A stretch of DNA of 50,592 nt, taken from the NCBI GenBank assembly GCA_002699125.1, contig PABI01000036.1, positions 1-50,592 of the forward strand. Reading direction: 5' to 3'. Origin of the DNA: Anaerolineaceae bacterium (lineage in GTDB: Bacteria > Chloroflexota > Anaerolineae > Promineifilales > Promineifilaceae). Of the stretch, positions 8,284 through 15,783 are shown in pieces. Below the pieces are notes generated by a model. The model was not told the DNA's origin, did no database searches, and worked only from the letters and a program-made list of their open reading frames with translations. Position 1 is the first letter of the stretch. Each line of letters begins with the position of its first letter. Position numbers and translations under genes: made by a program.

Positions 8284-9426
8284 TTATTCTAATTGCTTTC
8301 GAATGATCTGAATGGCTTCTTCACCAAGATCTAGCGAAAAACTTTGAAGGTATGAAAACTGCTCCATTATTTTTCCAAATGGTCTATTTATTGTACTTGA
8401 CAGTTTTTCCTTTCCTCTTCCATCAGTGATTTTCGGTAACCAAAATCCCAAGGATCCTAATCCCATGAATAATGAAGCGGAAAGAGTATAGCCTAACCGA
8501 GCTTCCCATTTTTCTCCAATCCATCCAGTATCTTGCAATCCTTGAAAATAAGCATTGAATACAATTTCATCAAAATCTCTTGCGATACTAACATCTATAT
8601 CGAGAAATTGGAGGGAAACTGTAACAAAAGTTGCCAATTCTTCACCAAGGCATCCCGTTCCCAGAATGGACCAATCTATTCCCACTGTCTGGTTTTTCTC
8701 ATTAATGAGCAAATTCCTCGTGAACGCGTCATGATGGCAAAGAGAGCGAGGAAAGCTATCCAAAATGTTAAGCAAAGAATGTCTTTTAGACCAAAGTTTT
8801 GCAACTCTATCTAGATCTGGTTTAGTTAGCCATCTTTTTATGTATTCAATTTTCATATACTCTTTTAGATTATTAATTGTTGGTTCAGCGATTTTAACCC
8901 AACTTTCTACTCTTCCCTTGGAAAGCCATTCTAGTTGAGGGAGGGGATGACCAGCCAAATAGGCTCCATTAAATTCACCTAAATGGCGGGCTGCTCTCGT
9001 CAAATTAGCTAATGACCAATCGTTATTTCCTTCGGTGTTAATGTCTTCTATACAAATCCATCGTTCATGAGGATTTTGCTCAGGTATGTAAATACCATAA
9101 AAGGCTGGGGCAACAAAGTTACAAGCTGGAAGTGAATCAAAAATTCCAGATTGATAGGCTAATACTTCTCTTTTCCAAAAATCCCAACTGATTAGCTCCT
9201 CACTTCCACTCTTATTTGAACTAGCCCCCTTTAAAACTATTGACCACTTCTGGTTTCCAACTTTAGTGGTCGCTATTCCATGTAAACGATAGACTCCTAA
9301 GCCTCCACCTAGCTCTTCTCCAAATCCGCCATGAAGCTTATCTTGATGATATTCGATGACCTGATGAACTTCAGTATTTAGTGAACGATTTAGAAATGTA
9401 CATAAGCTATTCTGGTTTATTTGCAT
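8284..9426 (-). CDS. Aminoglycoside-phosphotransferase-fold kinase
   Basis: About 380 residues. The APH/choline-kinase catalytic loop is clear (LCHHDAFTRNLL, pattern H-x-D-x4-N), followed by the metal-binding GIDWSILGTGCLGEEL. The N-terminal lobe is poorly conserved. Substrate unknown; APH folds phosphorylate small molecules or proteins. An in-frame ATG at 9510 would overlap the upstream gene by 62 bases. The ATG at 9426 sits 22 bases after that gene's stop with GAAGG upstream, so I chose it. It is the second gene of an AT-rich two-gene unit with the membrane/PLD-like protein and lacks the octamer, which suggests transfer. An antibiotic-resistance role is not supported. Confidence 0.75.
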   Translation of the reverse strand: MQINQNSLCTFLNRSLNTEVHQVIEYHQDKLHGGFGEELGGGLGVYRLHGIATTKVGNQKWSIVLKGASSNKSGSEELISWDFWKREVLAYQSGIFDSLPACNFVAPAFYGIYIPEQNPHERWICIEDINTEGNNDWSLANLTRAARHLGEFNGAYLAGHPLPQLEWLSKGRVESWVKIAEPTINNLKEYMKIEYIKRWLTKPDLDRVAKLWSKRHSLLNILDSFPRSLCHHDAFTRNLLINEKNQTVGIDWSILGTGCLGEELATFVTVSLQFLDIDVSIARDFDEIVFNAYFQGLQDTGWIGEKWEARLGYTLSASLFMGLGSLGFWLPKITDGRGKEKLSSTINRPFGKIMEQFSYLQSFSLDLGEEAIQIIRKQLE

Positions 9427-9448
9427 ATAGTATCTGTTGCCTTCGAAA

Positions 9449-10243
9449 TCAAATTTGGAGGGGTGAGGATTCTTCCCAAATATTTTCACACAAGCGATGG
9501 AAATAGGCATACCATTCAGGATCCTCAGAAGCCTTTATAAATAGGTGAGGTCGTGAAGATGCCATAATTTGATAGGGCACTATTTCAGCGACTATTTGCC
9601 CGTTTGGTTTGTGTCCATCTATCATCGCCAAACTTAAGGTGGGAACATAATCAAAAGATCGGATCTGAAACCCTTCGGAAAAATTAAAATCAGTAGGTAG
9701 TTTTTCTCTTAATCTCTTTATTCGAGCAAGGGTCGAATTCATATCCGCAAGAACTCCTTCTCTTGTTGTCGTAGTAAGGGGGACCATGGAACTTAATATT
9801 GATTCATTATGAATATTTGCAACAGCAATTCGAATAGTAGCCCCTTTTTGAAGTCGTTCTAATAAAAAATCATTCATTGTAAGAACAGAAAAAGCCGTTT
9901 GGGCAATGATTAAGATATCCTCTGCATGTTTTCCTCTAACAGACAAACTTTGCATTTCCGATCGTTTTCGCAGCTGTGGAGAGGATGTTTTTTTGAATTC
10001 ATTAATCACATTGTTAATTCTATCTATTGATTTGTTGGTTTTAGCTTTGCTCAAATTTGAAAAAATCTGTGATATTGCTGAAGTGCCAACTATTACAAGT
10101 ATTGCAGTCAGAGCTTGTTGCGTGTTGTTTGTTGTGATGCCAGTAAATGCAATGTAGCCAGCAATTACGATCCCGACAATTGCTATTAATGTTTCTGGAT
10201 CTAATATAAAATCAAAAAAATCACGAAACGAAAATTTGTTCAT
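9449..10243 (-). CDS. Two-span membrane protein with C-terminal PLD-like (pseudo-HKD) domain
   Basis: 264 residues. Two hydrophobic segments (about 19-37 and 43-60: TLIAIVGIVIAGYIAFTG and ALTAILVIVGTSAISQIF) form a hairpin. A basic coiled linker follows, then a cytosolic domain: HAEDILIIAQTAFSVLTM, LLERLQKGATIRIAVAN, and a late FDYVPTLSLAMIDG strand. This arrangement is that of phospholipase-D-like domains of the DUF5919 kind found in regulatory and conflict proteins. No HxK-D catalytic motif is seen, so it is probably a binding or sensing module. The downstream partner is the APH-like kinase. The domain assignment is by pattern memory and needs a profile search. Confidence 0.6.
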   Translation of the reverse strand: MNKFSFRDFFDFILDPETLIAIVGIVIAGYIAFTGITTNNTQQALTAILVIVGTSAISQIFSNLSKAKTNKSIDRINNVINEFKKTSSPQLRKRSEMQSLSVRGKHAEDILIIAQTAFSVLTMNDFLLERLQKGATIRIAVANIHNESILSSMVPLTTTTREGVLADMNSTLARIKRLREKLPTDFNFSEGFQIRSFDYVPTLSLAMIDGHKPNGQIVAEIVPYQIMASSRPHLFIKASEDPEWYAYFHRLCENIWEESSPLQI

Positions 10244-10452
10244 AATGTTAGCTTAAATTTTTCTTGCTAAACCGCCGCCAGCATGGCTGGTTTGGGGTTG
10301 GTAGAGCGATCGGTCTATCGCGTCAATGGTGAAGAACTGCATTGTATAGTTTGGTAACAGGTAATTTAGTATCAGTAATACGGCGAGACGCCGACTGCCA
10401 CCCAAAAAAAATTATGGGCTAATCGAAAACCAGCCCGGATCATGGCGTTTAG

Positions 10453-10505
10453 GGAATCGTGGGTATGTTACCACTTTTGGTAATAGGGTGCGATCATTTT
10501 TTGAG
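10453..10505. repeat. 53-base direct repeat, copy 2, in a 334-base gene-free stretch
   Basis: Second copy of the repeat at 8151-8203, in the same orientation. It lies in the gene-free interval 10244-10577, where otherwise I see only an AT/GC mosaic with no gene, no tRNA and no clear terminator. The interval also contains a short GGAGAATTCC-like stretch similar to the end of the 11.2 kb repeat. Confidence 0.75.
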
Positions 10506-10577
10506 GAGGAAGGATGGGGTGAGGCGGCCGTTTCACGAACCAGGAGAATTCCCTAAATCAAATCTTCGAGAAACTGT

Positions 10578-11015
10578 TTAAGAAAACCATTTATGCAACA
10601 ATAGACTACCATTCTCGGTTATCGCAAATCGGGCAGTAGCATCTTCTTGGTTTCCGTAACCCATCTGCCTTTCCTCTTTTGTCATGTAGCCGAGGTCAAC
10701 CAAGTGATACAAGAGAAAAGGCATTGCTACGACGCCAAACCTATTTCTGTTAGCTATTTTCATTGCGTTTAGGCCATATTGAGTCAATGTTTTTTGGATT
10801 AGGTGCCGTTTGCGGTTTTCAATATGATTTCGAGTAAGTCCTTTATCCTGGTGGTGCTGATTATGACAATTGTGACAAAGAATTATTGTGTTGTCATAGA
10901 CATTATTTGAATGGTCATTGTCAATGTGATGTATTGTGAGAATCTGATTTCCTCTGATCCCGCAAATTGCACACGAGTCATCTGTCTCAGATAAAAGCCA
11001 ATCCTCAAGCCTCAT
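10578..11015 (-). CDS. HNH endonuclease-family protein
   Basis: 145 residues. A CAIC knuckle near the N-terminus, the HNH core IHHIDNDHSNN and NTIILCHNCHNQHH give the complete zinc-ribbon/beta-beta-alpha-metal nuclease motif. The C-terminal half (KRHLIQKTLTQYGLNAM..., then a FAITENGSLLLHKW tail) resembles a small winged-helix or DNA-reading domain. HNH proteins cut DNA in restriction, homing or phage functions; nothing nearby identifies the target. It is AT-rich, octamer-free and in the accessory zone, so probably acquired. No methyltransferase partner is adjacent. Confidence 0.85.
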   Translation of the reverse strand: MRLEDWLLSETDDSCAICGIRGNQILTIHHIDNDHSNNVYDNTIILCHNCHNQHHQDKGLTRNHIENRKRHLIQKTLTQYGLNAMKIANRNRFGVVAMPFLLYHLVDLGYMTKEERQMGYGNQEDATARFAITENGSLLLHKWFS

Positions 11016-11139
11016 ACTTTCTACCCTCTTCCTCTATAGGAAATTCCCCATGCTTTTGGCGAATTGCTGACCTTGGTCAGTATAAAGATTTGCGGAGATT
11101 TTGGCAATTCGGGGTAATCCGTTGGCCAATCTTCCCAGC

Positions 11140-11266
11140 GATGGTTAGTTGCTCTAGCTTGGATAATGGGTGCTGAATGGGTACGGCCGTTTCGCCGGGC
11201 ATTTCTGGCAGGAGGAGAGTGGGTGTGTTTGATGTGGTGTTAGGGGAACGGCCGTAGGGCAACTAA
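11140..11266. repeat. ~110-base dispersed repeat R1 with two octamers
   Basis: Begins GATGGTTAGTTGCTCTAG, continues with GGATAATGGGTGCTGAATGG, then an octamer, TTCGCCGGGCATTTCTGGC, a G-rich centre, a second octamer and GGGCAACTAA. The ends TTAGTTGC and GCAACTAA are inverted repeats, so the element is terminally palindromic. It is related to R2 (11995-12120) and R3 (12656-12712). It lies between the HNH and toxin genes. Confidence 0.75.
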
Positions 11267-11278
11267 ACTACAGGAGAA

Positions 11279-11626
11279 TCAAATATAACGAACCTGATTT
11301 TGCATTTCGTCAGCAGTGACATGGTTTAAGAAACGCATAAGCCGGCGCACAACTTCATAAGGCGGATGACGCACCGCTAAAATGATACCGTAATGCGTTT
11401 TCCCCGCACTGGCATACTCACGAGCGAGGGCTTCAAAATCATGTCGATTGTGGGTGAGCAACGTTTTTTGCTGGCTGACTGCGTAGGCCAATTGTTCTTC
11501 GTCGGTTCTTTCAAGCTGTCCGTCGTCACGAGCCGTCGTGGCGGCAAAACCGCGTCCTCGGAGTAAGTCTGCTATGATCACATGGACATCTTCATCAAGG
11601 TAAAGTTCAATGAAAAGCCGATTCAC
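11279..11626 (-). CDS. DUF5615 PIN-like toxin
   Basis: 115 residues with the DUF5615 pattern: an acidic LYLDEDVH strand end, RGRGFAATTARDDGQLERTDEEQLAYA, and LLTHNRHDFEALA. These acidic residues form the PIN-like active site expected to cleave RNA. Its ATG overlaps the stop of the upstream DUF433 gene by 4 bases (ATGA), the usual antitoxin-toxin coupling. Known pairs of DUF433 and DUF5615 behave as type II toxin-antitoxin modules. The pair is flanked by repeat copies R1 and R2. Confidence 0.85.
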   Translation of the reverse strand: MNRLFIELYLDEDVHVIIADLLRGRGFAATTARDDGQLERTDEEQLAYAVSQQKTLLTHNRHDFEALAREYASAGKTHYGIILAVRHPPYEVVRRLMRFLNHVTADEMQNQVRYI

Positions 11627-11904
11627 ATGTCCCTCACCAGCGGGTCAATCAGATCATCTGGAATTCGATTGCGTTCAATGTATTCATTGATTTCTTCTTG
11701 ATGTTCACTGTAGTAACTTAAGGCATCAAATACCTGCGCTAATGTGAGGTGTGGCAGTAAGTTTGGTATTTCCTCTGGAGAAACACCTTGCCGCCATGTT
11801 TCTACAATTGCCCTCACCGGTGTCCGTGTTCCTTTTATGATCGGTTCACCGCTCAGAATTTTGTCATTCCTAACAATGTATCGGTTTTCTGTAATTTGAA
11901 TCAT
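11623..11904 (-). CDS. DUF433 antitoxin
   Basis: 93 residues from the ATG at 11904 (M-I-Q-I-T-E-N-R-Y); an upstream in-frame start at 11958 adds a poorly conserved 18 residues. DUF433 signature: PIIKGTRTPVRAIVE, then SPEEIPNLLPHLTLAQVFDALSYY and EINEYIERN, a helix-turn-helix-like fold. It would neutralise the downstream PIN-like toxin and probably autoregulate the operon. Start choice is supported by a GGGG-rich stretch 10-13 bases upstream, though this is not a strong ribosome site. Confidence 0.85.
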   Translation of the reverse strand: MIQITENRYIVRNDKILSGEPIIKGTRTPVRAIVETWRQGVSPEEIPNLLPHLTLAQVFDALSYYSEHQEEINEYIERNRIPDDLIDPLVRDM

Positions 11905-11994
11905 GTTAGTAACCCCAATTGGATAGTTTTCTCGCCAAATACCTGCAGTCTGAGGCACATTATAGCAGAAATAGTCTATGCAGAAGATTATGCC

Positions 11995-12120
11995 ATAAGT
12001 TGCTCAGACCGGGACAAGGGGTGCCAAATGTGTACGGCCGTTTCGCCGGGTATTTCTGACAGGTTGAGAGGGGGTAGGCTTCATATGGTGTTGGGATACG
12101 GCCGTTGGGCCAAAGTCTTT
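11995..12120. repeat. ~110-base dispersed repeat R2
   Basis: Same order of blocks as R1: AAGTTGCTCAG, GGGACAAGGGGTGCC, octamer, TTCGCCGGGTATTTCTGAC, G-rich centre, second octamer, GGGCCAAAG. It lies between the antitoxin promoter side and the GNAT gene. The second octamer and flanks could overlap the GNAT promoter. Confidence 0.7.
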
Positions 12121-12167
12121 CAGATGCCTATGCTGTTCAATAGAGAGAGGTAGGATAGAATGTGAAG

Positions 12168-12632
12168 ATGTCTGTTTCACTGCGCAAAATTGATGATACG
12201 AATCGTACGGCCGTTCTGGCACTACGTGTTGCACCTGAGGAAGAGCAATTCGTAGGTGGCACGCTCCGTGAAGCCCTAAAGGATGCCGAAAAAAATCCGC
12301 ACGCCAATCCGTGGATTCGGGCCATCTATGCCGACGATGTGCCCGTGGGGTTTGTCATGATCAGCTGGAACGTGGTCCCAGACCCGCCGCGCATGATCGG
12401 CCCCTGGTACCTTTGGAAGCTCTTGATCGACTCCCGCTATCAACGCAGGGGGTATGGGAAAACGGCCGTAAATCTGGTAGCTGAAATTGTGCGAGCCGAG
12501 GGCGGCACTGAGCTGCTCACGAGCTATGTAGCGGGTGAAGGCGAACCGTGGCCATTTTACAAGCGCCTTGGGTTCCGAAAAACTGGCGAGCGTGATGATA
12601 ATAATGAAGCCATCCTGGCGCTCAAACTCTAA
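12168..12632 (+). CDS. GNAT-family N-acetyltransferase
   Basis: About 154 residues. GNAT motif A is clear (YQRRGYGKTAVNLVAEIVR, acetyl-CoA pyrophosphate loop Q/R-x-x-G-x-G/A), preceded by the beta-4 strand LWKLLIDSRY and followed by GEGEPWPFYKRLGFRKTGE (motif B). Overall it resembles spermidine/diamine-type acetyltransferases, but the substrate cannot be read from sequence. An in-frame GTG is two codons upstream (12162); I chose the ATG. It is alone on the plus strand, and an intrinsic terminator follows about 130 bases downstream. Confidence 0.85.
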   Translation: MSVSLRKIDDTNRTAVLALRVAPEEEQFVGGTLREALKDAEKNPHANPWIRAIYADDVPVGFVMISWNVVPDPPRMIGPWYLWKLLIDSRYQRRGYGKTAVNLVAEIVRAEGGTELLTSYVAGEGEPWPFYKRLGFRKTGERDDNNEAILALKL

Positions 12633-12655
12633 ATTGGAAGGAAACTATTGCTGGT

Positions 12656-12712
12656 AGATGGTCAATTGCTGGCCTGGATAATGGGTGCGGAATGGGTACG
12701 GCCGTATCTCCT
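12656..12712. repeat. Partial copy R3 of the dispersed repeat
   Basis: GATGGTCAATTGCTGGCC, then GGATAATGGGTGCGGAATGG and one octamer, matching the first half of R1. The second half is missing. It lies directly downstream of the GNAT gene. Confidence 0.7.
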
Positions 12713-12761
12713 AAAAAATCATGTGTTCAGCAAAGATGCGTCTGGGGCCTGTATAGGAACA

Positions 12762-12793
12762 AAAAAGGACAAACGCAACGTTTGTCCTTTTTT
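12762..12793. terminator. Bidirectional intrinsic terminator
   Basis: AGGACAAACG, loop CAA, CGTTTGTCCT, flanked by an A-run on the left and a T-run on the right. It works for both strands and separates the plus-strand GNAT gene from the convergent minus-strand repeat protein. Confidence 0.9.
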
Positions 12794-12880
12794 GATGGGG
12801 GTGTGTTCGATTTTATTTGAAGTGGTGCGCAAATTGCCTGGCACACCACTTAGTGAATGACTGTCTACAAATCGGGTGGC

Positions 12881-13693
12881 TTAATTGTCGCCGCCCTGGC
12901 CGTTACCATTACCCTGGCCATTGCCGTTGCCCTGGCCATTGCCATTACCTTGGCCATTGCCGTTGCCCTGGCCATTGCCATTACCTTGGCCATTGCCGTT
13001 GCCTTGACCATTGCCATTGCCCTGGCCGTTACCGTTGCCCTGGCCGTTGCTGTTACCGTTGCCTTGGCCATTGCTGTTACCATTGCCCTGACCATTGCTG
13101 TCACTGTCGTTACTTTTGGGGCCGTTACCTTGGCCGTTACCCTGGCCAATGCCGTTGTTATGATCCGGGCCGGCCCAGGGCGGCGGGCCGGGTTCCAGCG
13201 CTAACTCAGCCCGAATCTCACCCCAGCCCAGACCATCTTGCATCATGGCCACAACGTCATCAAAGGCGATCCCCAAATCGGCATCAGCCAGGGCCTGGGC
13301 CTGCATGATTTGGCCCCAACCCATTTCTTCTTCGCGTAGGGCCATTAAATCCTCGGCGCTTAAGCCCAGGTCGCTGTAACGATCGGCCAGGATATAGGCT
13401 CGGCTAATTTCACCCCAGCCGGTTCCTTCCTGGTGGGTGGCCAGCAGCTCTGTCCATACGACGGTTTCATCGCCCACCGCATCGGCAATGACGGCGGCTT
13501 TCATCATTTGGCCGTAGCCTATGCCTTCGGCATGAAGCGCTAAAATTTCTTCACAGGGTGTGCCTGTTTTTTCTACCAGATAAACAATGGTGGGATGTTG
13601 GCAGGCTGCGCTGTCTTGGGCCAGGGCAGGGGCCACACTCATCAAGACTAAAACGAGAAGTAAAACAACAGTTCCGATTTGTTTGCGATTCAT
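12881..13693 (-). CDS. Secreted GWG-repeat protein with Gly/Asn/Gln tail
   Basis: About 270 residues from the ATG at 13693, chosen because GGAGG lies 6 bases upstream (an in-frame ATG lies 6 codons earlier). A signal peptide (VVLLLVLVLMSVAPALA) is followed by a Cys pair and four ~40-residue repeats. Each carries E/D-x-x-G-W/Y-G-E/Q-I/M followed by a helix with LAD (GIGYGQM, GTGWGEI, EMGWGQI, GLGWGEI). The C-terminus is a low-complexity run of GQGNGN hexapeptides. I do not recognise a named family. It is probably extracytoplasmic; the tail could be adhesive or amyloid-like, which is inference. A small lipoprotein gene lies just upstream on the same strand. Confidence 0.7.
   Translation of the reverse strand: MNRKQIGTVVLLLVLVLMSVAPALAQDSAACQHPTIVYLVEKTGTPCEEILALHAEGIGYGQMMKAAVIADAVGDETVVWTELLATHQEGTGWGEISRAYILADRYSDLGLSAEDLMALREEEMGWGQIMQAQALADADLGIAFDDVVAMMQDGLGWGEIRAELALEPGPPPWAGPDHNNGIGQGNGQGNGPKSNDSDSNGQGNGNSNGQGNGNSNGQGNGNGQGNGNGQGNGNGQGNGNGQGNGNGQGNGNGQGNGNGQGNGNGQGGDN
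12890..13110. repeat. 18-base tandem repeat (GQGNGN-coding)
   Basis: About ten degenerate 18-base units of the type CCATTGCCGTTGCCCTGG (plus-strand reading) encode the hexapeptide GQGNGN on the minus strand. Such arrays change length easily, so copy number may vary between strains. Units abut without spacers, so it is not CRISPR. Confidence 0.8.
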
Positions 13694-13788
13694 AGAATCC
13701 TCCAATGACATTTTTTACACATTACTCAATTGACGATAACCCTGCTTGCGTTTCTGGGATCGTGGCCCCAAAACACAAGCTGCTCTAC

Positions 13789-14169
13789 TTAAGGTAACGG
13801 GGTAGGGGTGTAAAAGGATGCACATTGGGACATTTCTCCTACTAATTCGGCAACGGCCGTTGCCAATTCTGACACGTCCTGCCCCTGCTCTTGCAAGGTT
13901 TCCAGTTCCGCCTGTGTCTTAAGCGCTTCTTCGCACACCGCTTGATCAATTTCCGGCAAAGCGGGATCGGCTTCAGGAGTACTGCTGGCAGGCACGGCTT
14001 CGCTGCCTGCCTCACCGGTCGCCTCTATCGTGGCGGGGATGGCGGTATCGGGAACAGGGGAAGCTAAAGGGGCAAGGGTTGGTTGAAGTGTGGGCAGGGG
14101 CGTGCTTTCATCGGCACAGGCCATTAAGCCAAGGACACAGCAAAGGAGGAGTAAGCGTTTTGTTTTCAT
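13789..14169 (-). CDS. Small lipoprotein
   Basis: About 126 residues. The N-terminus KRLLLLCCVLGLMAC has a lipobox (L-M-A-C), giving lipid attachment at the cysteine. A Thr/Pro/Ala-rich spacer follows, then a short helical part (ICEEALKTQAELETLQEQ-like) with two cysteines about 42 residues apart that could pair. No known domain. ATG codons at 14178 and 14169 are both possible. It ends 95 bases before the GWG-repeat gene and may be co-expressed with it. Confidence 0.65.
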   Translation of the reverse strand: MKTKRLLLLCCVLGLMACADESTPLPTLQPTLAPLASPVPDTAIPATIEATGEAGSEAVPASSTPEADPALPEIDQAVCEEALKTQAELETLQEQGQDVSELATAVAELVGEMSQCASFYTPTPLP

Positions 14170-14209
14170 GAGATTCATTTTGCGGATGGGCTAAAACAGC
14201 GTCCATAGG

Positions 14210-15190
14210 TCATTTGTACATTAGATGGGCTGAATACCAATCCAGCACGCGCAGGGCACGGAGGGTGTTCCAGCGGCTGGTTTGGCCTGCGCTTTCGTCT
14301 AGCGCGACGGGCATGACGCCGGGATAAACGGTTTCGAGGGGGAAACGGCCGTTCGCATCCCGCTTCGATTCCACCAGGACAATCGCGTCAGCCAGGCGTT
14401 CGTCGGGGGTAACGTTGGCGCGGCGCAGGTAGTCCAGGCCGCGCAGTACGTCGTAATGCCACCAGGTGGGGAAGGCAATGCTGGTAAAGGCGGCACCTCC
14501 TTTGCGATCTTGCTGGATCACCTCGCCGGTTGAGCGCCGCTTGAAAAGGTGGCGTTCCAGCAAATATTCTTGCCCGCGCCGCCGCGCCTCTGTGACGGCC
14601 GGGCGGTTGCCGCCCGCCAATTCATATTCCAGCAGCGCTTCCAATACACAAATGGTGGTGTTAAACGATGAGCGCGTTGAGCCATTTTCGGCTTCGCAGT
14701 TCCAGCCGCCGTCAGGCAGCTGCTCAGCCAGCAAGCGGTCAATGATCCGGGTGATCTCCTGGCCGAAGTAGGCACCGCTGGCTCCCACCTGTCCGTTGAT
14801 GCACGGTTCTGCCTCGCCGGCAAAAAAAGGATTGCCGGTAAAGACTAAGCCGCGCCAACGGCCGTCCCAATCCCAACCGCGCCACGTCACATGGTCGCGC
14901 ACCAAACCAATTGCCTGCTGCGCTTCACTGCCGGCAGGATCAAGGCCAAACAGCCGCAGCAGCGTCAGCACATGCATGGTGGAATTCCACCCCTTGTTGA
15001 AGGCGACGCCCGCCCAGGTACCGTCGGTTCCTTGTTGGGCAAGCAGCTGTGCGCCCCAGCCCGCGGTGGCGACCCGGGCGCGCTCGGCGGCAACCGCCTC
15101 GTCGGGTGCGTCGGTCAGATCGCGCAGCACCTGCCAGCGAATTGCCGGGTCCGCGTCCAACAGCCAGGCAATTACCGTGTTTGTTGCCAT
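14210..15190 (-). CDS. Squalene-cyclase/prenyltransferase-like alpha-alpha barrel protein
   Basis: 326 residues. Helical repeats with QW-like motifs are visible (QQGTDGTWAG, LPDGGWNCEAENGS, KRDANGRFPLE), along with RSSFNTTICVLEALLEYE, typical of the terpenoid-cyclase/protein-prenyltransferase barrel. The DxDD catalytic motif of squalene-hopene cyclases is not seen and the length is half that of SHC, so it is probably not a hopanoid synthase but a member of the short squalene-cyclase-like group of unknown function. An AAAGGAG site 9-10 bases before the ATG supports the start. Confidence 0.7.
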   Translation of the reverse strand: MATNTVIAWLLDADPAIRWQVLRDLTDAPDEAVAAERARVATAGWGAQLLAQQGTDGTWAGVAFNKGWNSTMHVLTLLRLFGLDPAGSEAQQAIGLVRDHVTWRGWDWDGRWRGLVFTGNPFFAGEAEPCINGQVGASGAYFGQEITRIIDRLLAEQLPDGGWNCEAENGSTRSSFNTTICVLEALLEYELAGGNRPAVTEARRRGQEYLLERHLFKRRSTGEVIQQDRKGGAAFTSIAFPTWWHYDVLRGLDYLRRANVTPDERLADAIVLVESKRDANGRFPLETVYPGVMPVALDESAGQTSRWNTLRALRVLDWYSAHLMYK

Positions 15191-15300
15191 TGTTGGCCAC
15201 TCCTTTGCCGCAGCCTATTCTGGAATACGGCCGTTATCAAATGCATACGCACAAGGTCTGAGGTTATGTTCCGATGGAACCGTACAGTGCATGCGTTCTC

Positions 15301-15729
15301 TTATTTCTCTAAAAGCTGCTTTATGGTTTTAAGCACGCCGGCCCAAAACTCATCGGACCGCGCTCTTTGTTTTTCTGTGGGGATGTTATCTTCTGTTACG
15401 GATAGGTTAACCTTTGCACCTTTTTTGGCTAATCTAAACGTCCAGGTGCGGTAATTATCTGGTACATCGGGAAGATCTTCAAGATCGCTCCAATGGGAAT
15501 ATTGAAGCAGATTCTCCGGCTGAACCTGTAGGATTTCGCCTTTTTCTTCGTATTGATTGCCGTTAAACTCGCCTCTAAATGTGATGGGGCTGCCGACTGT
15601 CCAGTCGCTGCTTACTTCTGCGCCCCAGAAATACTGTTTTGCCATTTTAGGATTTACCAATGAGTCCCATACATTTGCAATTGGGGCATTGATGACAATG
15701 GATGTCTTTGATACGAAATTTCTATCCAC
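15301..15729 (-). CDS. SRPBCC/AHSA1-family protein
   Basis: 142 residues, GTG start with AGGGAGAA upstream. START/Bet v 1-type pattern: SIVINAPIANVWDSLVNPKMAKQYFWG at the N-terminus, strands GSPITFRGEF and KGEILQV, and a C-terminal helix ending SDEFWAGVLKTIKQLLEK. AHSA1-like proteins form a hydrophobic cavity and bind lipophilic ligands or act as co-chaperone-like factors; the ligand is unknown. It sits 55 bases downstream of the broken HAD gene. Confidence 0.8.
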   Translation of the reverse strand: MDRNFVSKTSIVINAPIANVWDSLVNPKMAKQYFWGAEVSSDWTVGSPITFRGEFNGNQYEEKGEILQVQPENLLQYSHWSDLEDLPDVPDNYRTWTFRLAKKGAKVNLSVTEDNIPTEKQRARSDEFWAGVLKTIKQLLEK

Positions 15730-15783
15730 GCTTGCTTATTCTCCCTGAATATTTGTAGAAAACATATGTTAAGTTCACGCCGA

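Noticed and set aside
8284..9426. Aminoglycoside resistance gene
   Set aside because: The APH fold is broad; nothing shows an aminoglycoside substrate, and the gene pairs with a membrane PLD-like protein.
11140..12712. Integron attC interpretation of the R1-R3 repeats
   Set aside because: The outer ends do not read RYYYAAC...GTTRRRY, gene orientations differ and no IntI-type integrase is present; kept only as an unexplained repeat.
12890..13110. Short tandem units as a possible CRISPR array
   Set aside because: Units are contiguous, degenerate and coding, with no spacers and no cas genes nearby.
12857..13204. Plus-strand frame rich in Ala/Ile/Leu/Val that looks like membrane spans
   Set aside because: It is the antisense of the GQGNGN-coding tandem repeat; the hydrophobic pattern is a by-product of the 18-base repeat, and the minus-strand gene has a signal peptide and ribosome site.
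14210..15190. Squalene-hopene cyclase (hopanoid synthesis)
   Set aside because: Half the usual length and no DxDD catalytic motif.
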